NCBI RefSeq assembly: GCF_000282095.2
Contig: NZ_AKKC02000002.1
Coordinates: forward strand, 186,001 to 250,000
Source: Rhizobium sp. CF080
GTDB lineage: Bacteria; Pseudomonadota; Alphaproteobacteria; Rhizobiales; Rhizobiaceae
Reading direction: 5' to 3'
DNA: 64,000 nt
This document shows positions 34,196 through 42,925 of the stretch, piece after piece. The translations under genes were made by a program, and so were the position numbers. Numbering within the stretch: the stretch's first letter is position 1; each line of letters opens with the position of its first letter. The notes beneath the pieces are model-generated. The model was not told where the DNA came from. It worked only from the letters and a program-made list of their open reading frames with translations, and made no database searches.

Positions 34196-35676
34196 TCGTA
34201 CTGCTCCCGGTATTTGCGCACGATATAAAGCGCGTAGATGTTGAGGCAAAGCGTGATGGCGAACAGCGTGATGCCCAGCGCGAAGGCAACCAGGGTCTGC
34301 GGCGAGGTGAACTCGAGGTCGCCCGTCAGCTGGTTGACGATCTTGACGGTCACGGTCGTCATCGGCTCGAAGGGATTGATCTGCAGGCGGGCGGCGACAC
34401 CGGCCGCAAGCACGACGATCATGGTTTCGCCGACGGCGCGCGACGCGGTCATCAGAAGCGCGCCGACGATGCCAGGCAGAGCCGCCGGCAGGACAACCTT
34501 CTTGATGGTTTCCGAACGGGTGGCGCCGAGGCCGAGCGAGCCGTCACGCAGGGCACGCGGCACTGCGGTGATGATATCGTCCGACAGCGAGGAGACGTAG
34601 GGGATCAGCATGATGCCCATGACGAAACCGGCCGTCAGAACGCTCTGCGCCTGAATGAAGTTGGCATAGTCGCCGGTGACGAGGCCGTTCAGCTGCGAAG
34701 AGATATCGCGCAGGAAGGGGCCGACGGTCGTCAAGGCGAAGAAGCCGTAGACGATGGTCGGAATGCCGGCAAGCACTTCGAGCAGCGGCTTGGCGACCGA
34801 GCGGACCTGCGGCGAGGCGTATTCCGACATGTAGATTGCCGAAAAGAGGCCGATCGGAACCGCAAAGAGCATTGCGACGAAACCGATATAGAGCGTGCCG
34901 AGCAGCAGCGGAATGAGGCCGAACTGGCCTTCGGAGCCGCCAGAACCGGCCGCGGCAAAACGCGGATCCCAGACCGTGCCGAAGAAGAACTCCCAGGCCG
35001 GAACAGCCGCGAAGAAGTGAGCCGCTTCGGTGAGCATCGAGGCGACGATGCCGACCGTGGTCAGGATGGCGATCGAAGACGCAACGACGAGACTGCCCAG
35101 GATGACCTTTTCCACCCGGTTGCGGGCGCGGAAGCGCGGCGCAATCTGGCGATAGGCGGAGAATGCGCCGCCGATGGAAGCCGCCAGCACGACGATCGTC
35201 ATGAGCATGCGGCTGACGAAGGTCATCGTGTTCAGATCGGCAGCGGCCTTGACCATGAAGGGCTTCGGGTCGCCGGCAAGCGGAACACCCTTGGCGCCAA
35301 GGGCGGTGCGCAGCTCGACCGGATTGTTTTCAACCCGCGCAATCTCTTCCCGAGTCAGCGCGTTCATGCCGCGGGCAATCGAGCTGATCATGCCATAGCT
35401 CAGGCCCTGCTCGGCCTGAGACTGGGCTTTCACGTCTTCGGGAAACGCACCGCGCACGGAGGAACTGATATACATCGGGCTGGCCACCAGCCAGACAAAA
35501 AGAATGACAACGGCCGGCACAATCGCCCAAACGGCGACAAAGGAGCCGTAATAACCAGGCCGCGAATGAAGTTTGGAGGAAATTCCTCCGACCAGTGCCA
35601 TCGAATAGCGGGCACCGACAACGTAACCGGCTATGCCGATTATCGCCAAAATCAACAATATGAGTGATGTGTTCAT
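34192..35676 (-). CDS. pstC: Phosphate ABC importer permease PstC
   Basis: This 494-residue permease also has an enlarged N-terminal half (two helices before a periplasmic domain) and a C-terminal core with LRDGSLGLGATRSETIKKVVLP as coupling loop and SRAVGETMIVVLAAG. Adjacent ATGs exist at 35679 and 35676 after GGGGGA; the second has better spacing. It is separated from pstS by 186 bases holding a terminator-like hairpin, which would lower expression of the membrane genes relative to PstS. Confidence 0.94.
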   Translation of the reverse strand: MNTSLILLILAIIGIAGYVVGARYSMALVGGISSKLHSRPGYYGSFVAVWAIVPAVVILFVWLVASPMYISSSVRGAFPEDVKAQSQAEQGLSYGMISSIARGMNALTREEIARVENNPVELRTALGAKGVPLAGDPKPFMVKAAADLNTMTFVSRMLMTIVVLAASIGGAFSAYRQIAPRFRARNRVEKVILGSLVVASSIAILTTVGIVASMLTEAAHFFAAVPAWEFFFGTVWDPRFAAAGSGGSEGQFGLIPLLLGTLYIGFVAMLFAVPIGLFSAIYMSEYASPQVRSVAKPLLEVLAGIPTIVYGFFALTTVGPFLRDISSQLNGLVTGDYANFIQAQSVLTAGFVMGIMLIPYVSSLSDDIITAVPRALRDGSLGLGATRSETIKKVVLPAALPGIVGALLMTASRAVGETMIVVLAAGVAARLQINPFEPMTTVTVKIVNQLTGDLEFTSPQTLVAFALGITLFAITLCLNIYALYIVRKYREQYE

Positions 35677-35822
35677 CATAATCCCCCGGCGTACCGCCTT
35701 CGGCGGCAACCCATCACCGCCCAGCTCCGTTCATCGGAACCGATCGCATTCGCCGTCGCGCCTTGCGCAACACAATCGCCGCAAAACCGACGATTCCCAC
35801 CGATGCAAAAAACCGGTCAGAA

Positions 35823-35851
35823 GAAAAACGGCGCCGCTTATGAAGCGGCGC
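35823..35851 (-). terminator. Partial terminator between pstS and pstC
   Basis: On the minus strand GGCGCCGCTT and AAGCGGCGCC form a 10-base-pair stem followed by GTTTTT, 12 bases after the pstS stop. Readthrough would still supply pstC. Confidence 0.75.
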
Positions 35852-35862
35852 CGGTCTTTCAA

Positions 35863-36897
35863 TTACATGGTCTTGCCAGCGGCGAAGTCCTTGCGGACCT
35901 GCACGCGCTGTGCTTCCGGAGCAGCAACGAGGCCGTACTCGACGAGCGGCGACTCAGGGCCAACCATGTCGTCAGAGGTGAAGAACTCGACGTATTCCTT
36001 GAGGCCCGGGACCACGCCCAGGTGAGCCTTCTTGACGTAGAAGAACAGCGGGCGGGAAACCGGGTAGGTGCCGTCAGCGATGGTGGCCGAGGTCGGCTTG
36101 ATGCCGCGCATGGTGGCGACCTTCAGCTTGTCGGCGTTGTTTTCGTAGAAAGCCAGACCGAATACGCCGACGCCGGTCTTGTTGGCAGCGATGCGAGCGA
36201 GCGTCTCGGTGTAGTCGCCGTCGATGTCGACAGCAACGCCGTCCTTGCGAACGGCAACGCAAGCCTTGGCCTGGGCAGCCTTGTCAGCGATAGCGGCAGC
36301 GATCACTTCCTTGGCGCCAGCATCCTTGCAGCCTGCGTCGAGAACGTTCAGTTCGAACACTTCGCGGGTGCCGTGCTTTTCGCCCGGGATGTAGGCAGCG
36401 ATCGGGCCCTTCGGAAGGGTCGGGTTGATGTCCGACCAGTTCGTGTAGGGGTTGGCGACGAGCTTGCCGTCAACAACAACCTGAGCAGCGAGAGCCTTGT
36501 AGAGGTCCTTCGGCTCGAGCTTCATGTCGCCGTTGCTGCTGGCAGTCGCGAAAACGATACCGTCGTAACCGATGCGGATTTCCTGGATGTCGGTGACGCC
36601 GGCCGCCTTGCAGGCTTCGGCTTCAGACTTGTTGATCGGGCGGGAAGCGTTTGCAATGTCGATCGTAGCTTCGCCAACGCCCTTGCAGAATTCCTTGAGG
36701 CCAGCGCCGGTGCCGCCGGACTCAACGACCGGGGTCTTGAACTTCGGGAAGGCTTCACCGAAAGATTCGGCAACGATCTTCGCATAGGGAAGAACGGTGG
36801 AGGATCCGGCAACCTGGACCTGGTCGCGTGCGGCGGCAGCGCCGGCAAACGCAACGGAGGCCACCAGGGCAGCTGCTGAAAGTTTGAGGATGTTCAT
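35863..36897 (-). CDS. pstS: Periplasmic phosphate-binding protein PstS
   Basis: This 344-residue protein has a Sec signal (MNILKLSAAALVASVAFAGA, cleavage about after residue 23) and a phosphate-binding fold with VAGSSTVLPYAKIV, ESGGTGAGLKEFC and DIANASRP, which carry the phosphate ligands. It is the first pst gene after a Pho box and the most expressed component of the system. Confidence 0.95.
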   Translation of the reverse strand: MNILKLSAAALVASVAFAGAAAARDQVQVAGSSTVLPYAKIVAESFGEAFPKFKTPVVESGGTGAGLKEFCKGVGEATIDIANASRPINKSEAEACKAAGVTDIQEIRIGYDGIVFATASSNGDMKLEPKDLYKALAAQVVVDGKLVANPYTNWSDINPTLPKGPIAAYIPGEKHGTREVFELNVLDAGCKDAGAKEVIAAAIADKAAQAKACVAVRKDGVAVDIDGDYTETLARIAANKTGVGVFGLAFYENNADKLKVATMRGIKPTSATIADGTYPVSRPLFFYVKKAHLGVVPGLKEYVEFFTSDDMVGPESPLVEYGLVAAPEAQRVQVRKDFAAGKTM

Positions 36898-36997
36898 GAG
36901 GAATCTCCCGTCATGGGCTTGTGTGAATGCGGACGGCGCTGGCTCTCGCTCTCGCCAACGCTCGGCCCGCTTGTCTTAGCCGCCTTAGCCTCTCTCT

Positions 36998-37029
36998 TTT
37001 ATGTCAATTCGATGAAACATTTGTGACAT
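36998..37029 (-). promoter_or_regulatory. Pho box and -10 of pstS
   Basis: On the minus strand ATGTCAC-AAAT-GTTTCAT (37029-37012) matches the 7-4-7 Pho box CTGTCAT-AAAT-CTGTCAT at 14 of 18 bases. Eight bases later CATAAA (37003-36998) can serve as -10. The Pho box takes the place of the -35 element, as in PhoB-activated promoters. Confidence 0.75.
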
Positions 37030-37091
37030 ATCAAGCCATTGATATATAATCAAAAATCTCATGCACAGCTTTGCAATGAGAGGGCTTTATG

Positions 37092-38381
37092 TCAAAATCT
37101 GACGGTGAACTCACTTCCCTTGCCGACTTCCGACTTCACGATCAGACGCGCTCTGTGGCGGGTGAGGATGTGCTTGACAATTGCAAGGCCGAGACCCGTC
37201 CCCTTCTTGGAACGACTGTCGGCCACGCTGACACGGTAAAAGCGCTCGGTCAGCCGCGGAACGTGCTCGGCCGGAATGCCCGGCCCCTGGTCGACGACCG
37301 TGACTTCGACCGGATCGGACGGGCCGTTCCTGAGATAGACATCCACGACCTTGCCTTCCTGGCCGTATTTGCAGGCGTTCTCGATCAGGTTTTCGAAAAC
37401 CTGAACAAGCTCGTCGCGATCGCCCAGCACTTCCACCTTACCTTCGGGCAGATGCGTGCGGATCTCCACCCCGAGGTCGTCGGCGAGCGGCACCAGCGCA
37501 TCCCGCACATGGCCGATCAGCGGCTTCAGGTCGATCGTCTGGTCCGGAGCGATATGGGATTTGAGCTCCAGGCGCGACAGCGACATGAGGTCGTCGACAA
37601 GACGGCTCATGCGCGTCGCCTGGTCGAACATGATCGCCAGGAACCGTTCATGCGCGGCAGGATCGGAGCGCGCCGGTCCCTGCAGGGTCTCGATGAACCC
37701 TCTCAGCGACGCAAGCGGGGTGCGCAACTCATGGCTGGCATTGGCCACGAAATCCGAGCGCATCCGGTCGATGCGGCGTAGTTCCGAAATGTCCCGGAAG
37801 GACAGAAGATAAAGTTTTTGCGGCGCCTCTTCCGAGCGATGCGGCGCCGCCTGGCCGAGATCGATGGGAGCGATGCGCAGGGTATAGACGCGCTCGGAGG
37901 GCAGCCGCTCGGAATGCTCGATCTGGTTCGGCTCGTCGGTGGCGATTGTCTCGCGCACCATGTCGAGAATGCCCGGCGAACGCAGCCGTGCCGAAAGATG
38001 CGATCCGACAGGCATGGTGCCGAAAGCTCTTTCGGCCGCCTTGTTCTGGAAGAGAACCGTGATGTCCTGGCCCAGAACGAAAGCCGGGATCTCCAGCGCA
38101 CCGAGCGTCGCCGCCACCTGAGGCAACGGCTGGAAGCCCGGCTCCTCGTCCTCAACAACCTCCGGAGCGGGCGCCGGAAGGACGGCAGGCTTGCGCCCGA
38201 CGACGACCAGAACCAGGAGCAGCCAGCCCACCAGCACACCCACCCAATCCATTCCGATCAGAAACGCGATCACGGCCAGAAGGGTCAGAAGCAGCAACAG
38301 AGGTCGTTCCTGGCGGGCTCTCGCAGCGAGCGTACCCAGACCCCGACGCCATTTCTCCAGTACCGACTCCACAGATCCCAC
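37092..38381 (-). CDS. phoR: Phosphate regulon sensor kinase PhoR
   Basis: This 429-residue kinase has two close transmembrane helices at about residues 26-43 and 45-62 without a real periplasmic sensor, a PAS domain (LEIPAFVLGQDITVLFQN), a HisKA domain with His at about 217 in FVANASHELRTPL, and a HATPase with NLIENACKYG, DQGPGIP and GTGLGLAIVKH. As usual for PhoR it senses phosphate through Pst and PhoU. A Pho-box-like half site lies upstream. Confidence 0.94.
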   Translation of the reverse strand: MGSVESVLEKWRRGLGTLAARARQERPLLLLLTLLAVIAFLIGMDWVGVLVGWLLLVLVVVGRKPAVLPAPAPEVVEDEEPGFQPLPQVAATLGALEIPAFVLGQDITVLFQNKAAERAFGTMPVGSHLSARLRSPGILDMVRETIATDEPNQIEHSERLPSERVYTLRIAPIDLGQAAPHRSEEAPQKLYLLSFRDISELRRIDRMRSDFVANASHELRTPLASLRGFIETLQGPARSDPAAHERFLAIMFDQATRMSRLVDDLMSLSRLELKSHIAPDQTIDLKPLIGHVRDALVPLADDLGVEIRTHLPEGKVEVLGDRDELVQVFENLIENACKYGQEGKVVDVYLRNGPSDPVEVTVVDQGPGIPAEHVPRLTERFYRVSVADSRSKKGTGLGLAIVKHILTRHRARLIVKSEVGKGSEFTVRF

Positions 38382-38410
38382 TCGCAGCTTTCACAGGTTG
38401 AACACGCGCT

Positions 38411-38442
38411 CATATATCCCTTGCATGACAGATATACATCGC
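38411..38442 (-). promoter_or_regulatory. Candidate Pho box and -10 upstream of phoR
   Basis: On the minus strand GCGATGT-ATAT-CTGTCAT (38442-38425) has a perfect downstream half and spacer but a poor upstream half. TATATG (38416-38411) follows after 8 bases, the same geometry as at pstS. It lies 30 bases before phoR and between phoR and ppk2. Confidence 0.45.
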
Positions 38443-38555
38443 TTCCGATGGGGTATCGCAAAAATAGGCGCTAGCCACATAGTAGCGGAATTTCGAACCT
38501 GCGTTACATATCGGATACCGCCCAGCGCGGCGGATTGATCAGAGGAAGCACCATC

Positions 38556-39437
38556 ATGGCGGATGAAACCGAAAGCCGGGCAGTCACTATCGACATCAAC
38601 GGCAAGCTCAAGCGGTTCGATATCGACGACCCGGAACTGCCGGGCTGGATCGAGGAACACGCGCTCGGCTCAGGCGGATATCCCCACGACGACAAGCTGG
38701 ACAAGGACAAATACGCAAAACAGCTCGAAAAGCTGCAGGTCGAGCTCGTCAAGGTGCAGTTCTGGCTGAAAGCGACCGGCAAGCGGATGATGGCCCTCTT
38801 TGAGGGGCGCGACGCGGCCGGCAAGGGCGGGACGATCTTTTCGATCAACGCCTATCTCAACCCGCGTTCGGCGCGTGTGGTGGCCCTCAACAAGCCGACT
38901 GAGACAGAAGCCGGGCAATGGTATTTCCAGCGCTACATCTCGCATTTCCCGACATCCGGGGAGATCGTGCTCTTCGACCGCTCCTGGTACAACCGCGCCG
39001 GGGTCGAACCCGTGATGGGGTTCTGCACGCCGGAGCAATACAAGGATTTCATGAAGGCGGTTCCGCGGTTCGAGGACACGATCTCCGACGAAGGCATCAT
39101 CTTCTTCAAGTTCTGGCTGGATATCGGCCGCGAGATGCAGCTCAAGCGTTTCCACGACCGGCGGCATGATCCGCTCAAGATCTGGAAACTGTCGCCGATG
39201 GATATTGCCGCGTTCAACAAGTGGGACGACTACACCGAGAAGCGCGACGCGATGCTGGAAAAGACCCACAACAAGGAGACGCCGTGGGTTGTCGTTCGGG
39301 CCAACGACAAGCGCCGCGCCCGCCTCAACGTCATCCGCCATATCCTGCTGTCGCTGGACTACGAGGGGAAGGACAAGGACGCCATCGGCGAAATCGACGA
39401 CAAGATCTTCGGTTTCGGCCCGAAATTCCTGAAATAG
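38556..39437 (+). CDS. ppk2: Polyphosphate kinase 2
   Basis: This 293-residue PPK2 family protein uses polyphosphate to phosphorylate nucleoside diphosphates. It has the Walker [13 protein letters not shown] at about 83-93, Walker B region [21 protein letters not shown] and the lid block [17 protein letters not shown]. The one-domain length fits class I. The ATG at 38556 follows AGAGGAAG. It is divergent from phoR, which ties polyphosphate use to the phosphate regulon; it is convergent with the membrane hypothetical, stops 4 bases apart. Confidence 0.93.
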   Translation: MADETESRAVTIDINGKLKRFDIDDPELPGWIEEHALGSGGYPHDDKLDKDKYAKQLEKLQVELVKVQFWLKATGKRMMALFEGRDAAGKGGTIFSINAYLNPRSARVVALNKPTETEAGQWYFQRYISHFPTSGEIVLFDRSWYNRAGVEPVMGFCTPEQYKDFMKAVPRFEDTISDEGIIFFKFWLDIGREMQLKRFHDRRHDPLKIWKLSPMDIAAFNKWDDYTEKRDAMLEKTHNKETPWVVVRANDKRRARLNVIRHILLSLDYEGKDKDAIGEIDDKIFGFGPKFLK

Positions 39438-39440
39438 AAC

Positions 39441-40676
39441 TCATTGACCGGGCAGGATGCGAACCGAATAGAGCAGCACTGCCCGGTCGGCACCGTCGAT
39501 GCCGCTGTTGAAGACCAGGCGGCCTGGCCGGTTGGGGGCGAGCGACCGTTCGAAGGTCACCCGGAAGAGCGCTTCCAGCTTCTCCTGCGTTGCCGTAAAG
39601 CGATGACGGCTGCAGCTGCCGAGACTTCCGAAATCGCAGCGCACCGACAGCTGCACCGAATTGTTCTGCCCCGACTGCAGGGTCAGCGCCACCGTCGAGC
39701 TCTTGCCGGCCATTTCGCGGAGCACTTCCGGCGGCACGTCGACCGAAACATCGCCGCCCTCGCCTGACGTCGCCGATACGATACGGACGGCCTGTCCTTC
39801 CGAGGCAGCGACCGCCTCGACTTTCGCCTGGCCCCCGGCTTTCATTTCCGCCGCCTTGGAGGGCACGAAGATCTCCACCCATTCATCCGAGAAACCGCGG
39901 CGCGGATCGAAGGCGACGGGGGCTCCCGCTCCCTGGCCGGCGACCGAGCGGTCGGCCGACTTCATCGCTTCCTCGATGATCGACTGCACCAGACCTGATT
40001 GGTAGAACCACCAGCAGGCGCCACCGACCACGCCAAGGGTGATGATCCAGGTGAGCAGATGCGACAGGAAACCGCGACGCTTGCGCGGCTTGGCAGCGCG
40101 CTCCGGGGGGACGTCCAGTCCGCTATCGGATGACGGCCGGGCGCCCTTGTTCGTCTTGCCCGGCTTTGCCGCCTTTGCCTGAGGCGCCGGTTCGAATTGC
40201 TGGGCTTCGATCCGCTCGCCGCGCGCGGGGCTGACGCTGCCGAGATCTCCGGAAGACATCGCCGCAGCAGCAGCCGGAGCGTTGGAGCGCGTCTCGCCTG
40301 GAACAGTATCGATGGGCGGCGCTACAGGCGGCGGCGAAGCCGACCGTTGCGGCATTTCCGGCCGAGGGCGAGCCTCCATGACCGGAGACTCCACGGCCAT
40401 GGATTCTGCGGCGTATGGCAGCTCCGAGTCGAGCTCAACGGCGGGTTCCGGCCCCGGTTCGGCCAGCCGCTGCACCTCCGCCATCTCGATCTCGTGGATC
40501 TTCCGCTCCAGGAGTTCATGCTGCTGCATGATGATCAGCCGATCGCTGACGCCCTGCTTGCGAAGGCCGGCGTCCAGCGCCTGGCGCGCCGACTGATAAA
40601 TACGTGCCCTGATCTCCCGGTCCGCCCGGTTCGAGCGATCCAGTGCGTTCCTGATGGCCGTTTCCAAACCGCTCAC
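39441..40676 (-). CDS. Single-pass membrane protein of unknown function
   Basis: I do not recognise a family for this 411-residue protein. Residues 1-70 are a charged helical, probably coiled-coil part (REIRARIYQSARQALDAGL and MQQHELLERKIHEIEMAEVQ). Residues 71-200 are a proline- and alanine-rich linker ending in the basic patch KPRKRRG. One transmembrane helix follows at about 204-224. Residues 225-411 should be periplasmic, with two cysteines in RCDFGSLGSCSRH that could form a disulphide, and a beta-rich ending RVTFERSLAPNRPGRLVFNSG. It resembles envelope-bridging proteins in layout only. No operon partner is visible. Confidence 0.75.
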   Translation of the reverse strand: MSGLETAIRNALDRSNRADREIRARIYQSARQALDAGLRKQGVSDRLIIMQQHELLERKIHEIEMAEVQRLAEPGPEPAVELDSELPYAAESMAVESPVMEARPRPEMPQRSASPPPVAPPIDTVPGETRSNAPAAAAAMSSGDLGSVSPARGERIEAQQFEPAPQAKAAKPGKTNKGARPSSDSGLDVPPERAAKPRKRRGFLSHLLTWIITLGVVGGACWWFYQSGLVQSIIEEAMKSADRSVAGQGAGAPVAFDPRRGFSDEWVEIFVPSKAAEMKAGGQAKVEAVAASEGQAVRIVSATSGEGGDVSVDVPPEVLREMAGKSSTVALTLQSGQNNSVQLSVRCDFGSLGSCSRHRFTATQEKLEALFRVTFERSLAPNRPGRLVFNSGIDGADRAVLLYSVRILPGQ

Positions 40677-40924
40677 TGCCGGTCCTTCTTCATACTCATT
40701 CCCACTGCGCGGAAGTTTACGTTTCGGTAACCTCTCCGCTGCGGAACTGCAAGCACCGCCTTCGCCTGCACCATGGCCAAAAATAAGGACAGGATATGTC
40801 CGCAGCCTTTGCCGGGCGCCGCGAAGTTCCGCTGCGAAAATCTTTCCACCGGCTTTTCGCGGCTCCTGCTATCTGGTAGACGAATTTACGTTTGCGTAAA
40901 GGTCAATCGGGAGGTTTTTGATCC

Positions 40925-41881
40925 ATGCTTCCAGCAGTCCTCAAGGACAGGCTCCGCCTGCCCGTGGTCGCATCGCCGCTGTTCATCATTTCCCATCCGG
41001 AACTGACGCTGGCGCAATGCAAGGCCGGCGTCGTCGGTGCCTTCCCCGCTCTCAATGCGCGGCCGGAAAGCCAGCTCGACGAATGGCTGGCGATGATCAC
41101 CGAGGATCTCGCCGCCTATGATGCCGCCAACCCGGACAGGCCCGCCGCGCCCTTTGCCGTCAACCAGATCGTCCATACCTCCAACAAGCGGCTGGAGCAC
41201 GACCTGATGATGTGCGTGAAGTATAAAGTGCCGATCGTCATCTCCTCGCTCGGGGCGGTGCCGGAGGTGAATGCCGCCGTGCATTCCTATGGCGGCATCG
41301 TGCTGCACGACATCATCAACAACCGCCATGCCAATTCGGCGATCCGCAAGGGCGCCGACGGGCTGATCGCCGTCGCCGCCGGGGCCGGCGGGCATGCCGG
41401 GACGCTTTCGCCCTTCGCGCTGGTGCAGGAAATCCGCGAGTGGTTCGACGGGCCGCTGCTGCTTGCCGGCGCGATCGCCACCGGGGGCGGCATCCTTGCG
41501 GCTCAGGCCATGGGCGCCGACATGGCCTATATCGGCTCGCCCTTCATCGCGACAAAGGAGGCGCGCGCCGTCGACGGTTACAAGCAGATGATCGTCGATT
41601 CGAACGCCGCCGACGTCGTCTACTCCAACTATTTCACCGGCATTCACGGCAACTATCTCAAGGGCTCGATCACCGCCACCGGCATGGACCCGGATGCGCT
41701 TCCGGTCGCCGATCCGTCCAAGATGGATTTCGACCAGGCGGTCAGCGGGCCAAAGGCCTGGAAGGAGATCTGGGGGGCGGGCCAGGGTGTCGGCGCCGTC
41801 AAGGCGGTGGTTCCGGTCGCAGAGCTCGTCGACCGGCTGGAAAGCGAATATCGGGCGGCCCGCGAGCGCCTCGCGATTTGA
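40925..41881 (+). CDS. NAD(P)H-dependent flavin oxidoreductase / nitronate monooxygenase family
   Basis: This 318-residue TIM-barrel flavoprotein is of the nitronate monooxygenase / 2-nitropropane dioxygenase family. It shows LPVVASPLFIISHPELTLA at the N-terminus, AAGAGGHAGTLSPFALV with the family's His, LLAGAIATGGGILAAQAMGAD binding FMN phosphate, and IGSPFIATKEA. The role is either detoxification of nitronates or quinone/FMN reduction. GGGAGG is 9 bases before the ATG. tRNA-Thr follows. Confidence 0.85.
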   Translation: MLPAVLKDRLRLPVVASPLFIISHPELTLAQCKAGVVGAFPALNARPESQLDEWLAMITEDLAAYDAANPDRPAAPFAVNQIVHTSNKRLEHDLMMCVKYKVPIVISSLGAVPEVNAAVHSYGGIVLHDIINNRHANSAIRKGADGLIAVAAGAGGHAGTLSPFALVQEIREWFDGPLLLAGAIATGGGILAAQAMGADMAYIGSPFIATKEARAVDGYKQMIVDSNAADVVYSNYFTGIHGNYLKGSITATGMDPDALPVADPSKMDFDQAVSGPKAWKEIWGAGQGVGAVKAVVPVAELVDRLESEYRAARERLAI

Positions 41882-42010
41882 ACTAACAGGCGGATAATAA
41901 CCGTCTTTTGAGGAAAATCGTCGAGAAGCCCAAAAGCCGGCTTGAAATCGCAGGTCATTGCCTGTATCAGCCGCATCACTCGCAGCCCGGCTCGGCCGTT
42001 CGCTGCCCGT

Positions 42011-42086
42011 GCCGCTTTAGCTCAGGTGGTAGAGCACATCATTCGTAATGATGGGGTCGCAGGTTCGAGTCCTGCAAGCGGCACCA
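42011..42086 (+). tRNA. tRNA-Thr(CGT)
   Basis: The 76-base sequence folds as a tRNA: acceptor GCCGCTT/AAGCGGC, D arm GCTC/GAGC, anticodon stem CATCA/TGATG with loop TTCGTAA giving anticodon CGT, T arm with GGTTCGAGTCC, discriminator A and encoded CCA. No integrase is next to it. Confidence 0.96.
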
Positions 42087-42148
42087 CTTATCATCCGCAT
42101 TTGGACAGACCGCGCCGCCGACATTCGCTGGGTCAGCGCAGGAGCGGA

Positions 42149-42403
42149 TCAACCTGCGGCCAGGTTCGTCCCGTCGTCAATGCAAATGCCTTGCAGCTGC
42201 ATCTGGACTGCATGCATGAACAGGCCTGCCTGACGGGAAATTTCCTCGTCTGCAACGCCCTGGGCTCTGAGAGCCTGCGCAAAGCCAGCCATCTCCGATC
42301 GCCAGAAACGGTTTGCTTCTTCGCCGTGAAGCCGCAGAAGCGCCTCGGCGCAGCGTTTAACGTCAGCGGCGCGCCGATCGGCCGGGAATTGCAGCAGTGT
42401 CAT
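42149..42403 (-). CDS. Small DUF6074-like protein
   Basis: This 84-residue protein (LLQFPADRRAADVKRCAEALL, then GEEANRFWRSEMAGFAQALRAQGV) resembles the rhizobial DUF6074 family, in which an FPLARR-like start is followed by a helical KYWR block. The function is unknown. GGAG lies 6 bases before the ATG. It sits between tRNA-Thr and the ring-cleavage cluster. The family call is from memory of short motifs and could be wrong; the gene itself looks genuine. Confidence 0.6.
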   Translation of the reverse strand: MTLLQFPADRRAADVKRCAEALLRLHGEEANRFWRSEMAGFAQALRAQGVADEEISRQAGLFMHAVQMQLQGICIDDGTNLAAG

Positions 42404-42583
42404 GTAGTCTCCGCACTGTCGGGCGAATCGCCCGGGAATTGCAACACATTGGCTGCCAGTCCTTCACAAAGACTGAACGGCTGCGGCAATCTTCCCGTGC
42501 GTTGAGCCAAACGACAAAAGGCGACGCGATCCTGACGTGGATGGCGCCGCCTTTTCCAATCTGCCGTTTCGTTGGAAACAGCG

Positions 42584-42925
42584 CTACTTGTTCTTCCGCG
42601 GGCTCATCGGATCGCTGATCCGGGCTGCCTGGAACGTGTCCGGCAGTTGTGTCAGTTCGATCGCCGCGACAATGCCGGCGCGATTGAAGGGATCGCCTTC
42701 GGCAAAGGCCTGCGCCTCCTCGAGGCTCGCAGCCTCGAGGATACCGAAATTGCCGATCGACGAGCCGCCGTCATCGACGAGGGCGGAGCCGATCAGGACC
42801 GCAGCAAGGCCTTCTCCGCCCGACTGGACCCAGGCCCGATGGGACGGGCGGTGGGTATCGCGGGCGGCGTCCTGGCCCTTATGGTGCAGGCAGCGCATCA
42901 GGAAGAACATCGGATCAGGCCGCAT
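42584..42925 (-). CDS. YciI-family protein
   Basis: This 113-residue protein has the YciI-like core: MFFLMRCLHHKGQDAARDTHRPSHRAWV, cut here to FFLMRCLHHKG, then GSALVDDGGSSIGNFGILEAASLEEAQAFAEGDPFNRAGI, of which AFAEGDPFNRAGI is typical. YciI proteins have a ferredoxin-like fold with a His-Asp pair and sometimes act with aromatic-degradation enzymes. The ATG at 42925 overlaps the ligB stop; an ATG at 42910 is also possible. It is last in the hydrolase-ligA-ligB operon. Confidence 0.75.
   Translation of the reverse strand: MRPDPMFFLMRCLHHKGQDAARDTHRPSHRAWVQSGGEGLAAVLIGSALVDDGGSSIGNFGILEAASLEEAQAFAEGDPFNRAGIVAAIELTQLPDTFQAARISDPMSPRKNK

Noticed and set aside
41942..42505. Plus-strand open frame running through tRNA-Thr
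   Set aside because: It spans the tRNA and the opposite small DUF6074-like gene, and lacks a ribosome site.
42011..42583. Possible integrated element at tRNA-Thr
   Set aside because: There is no integrase, no repeat of the tRNA 3' end nearby, and composition does not change.
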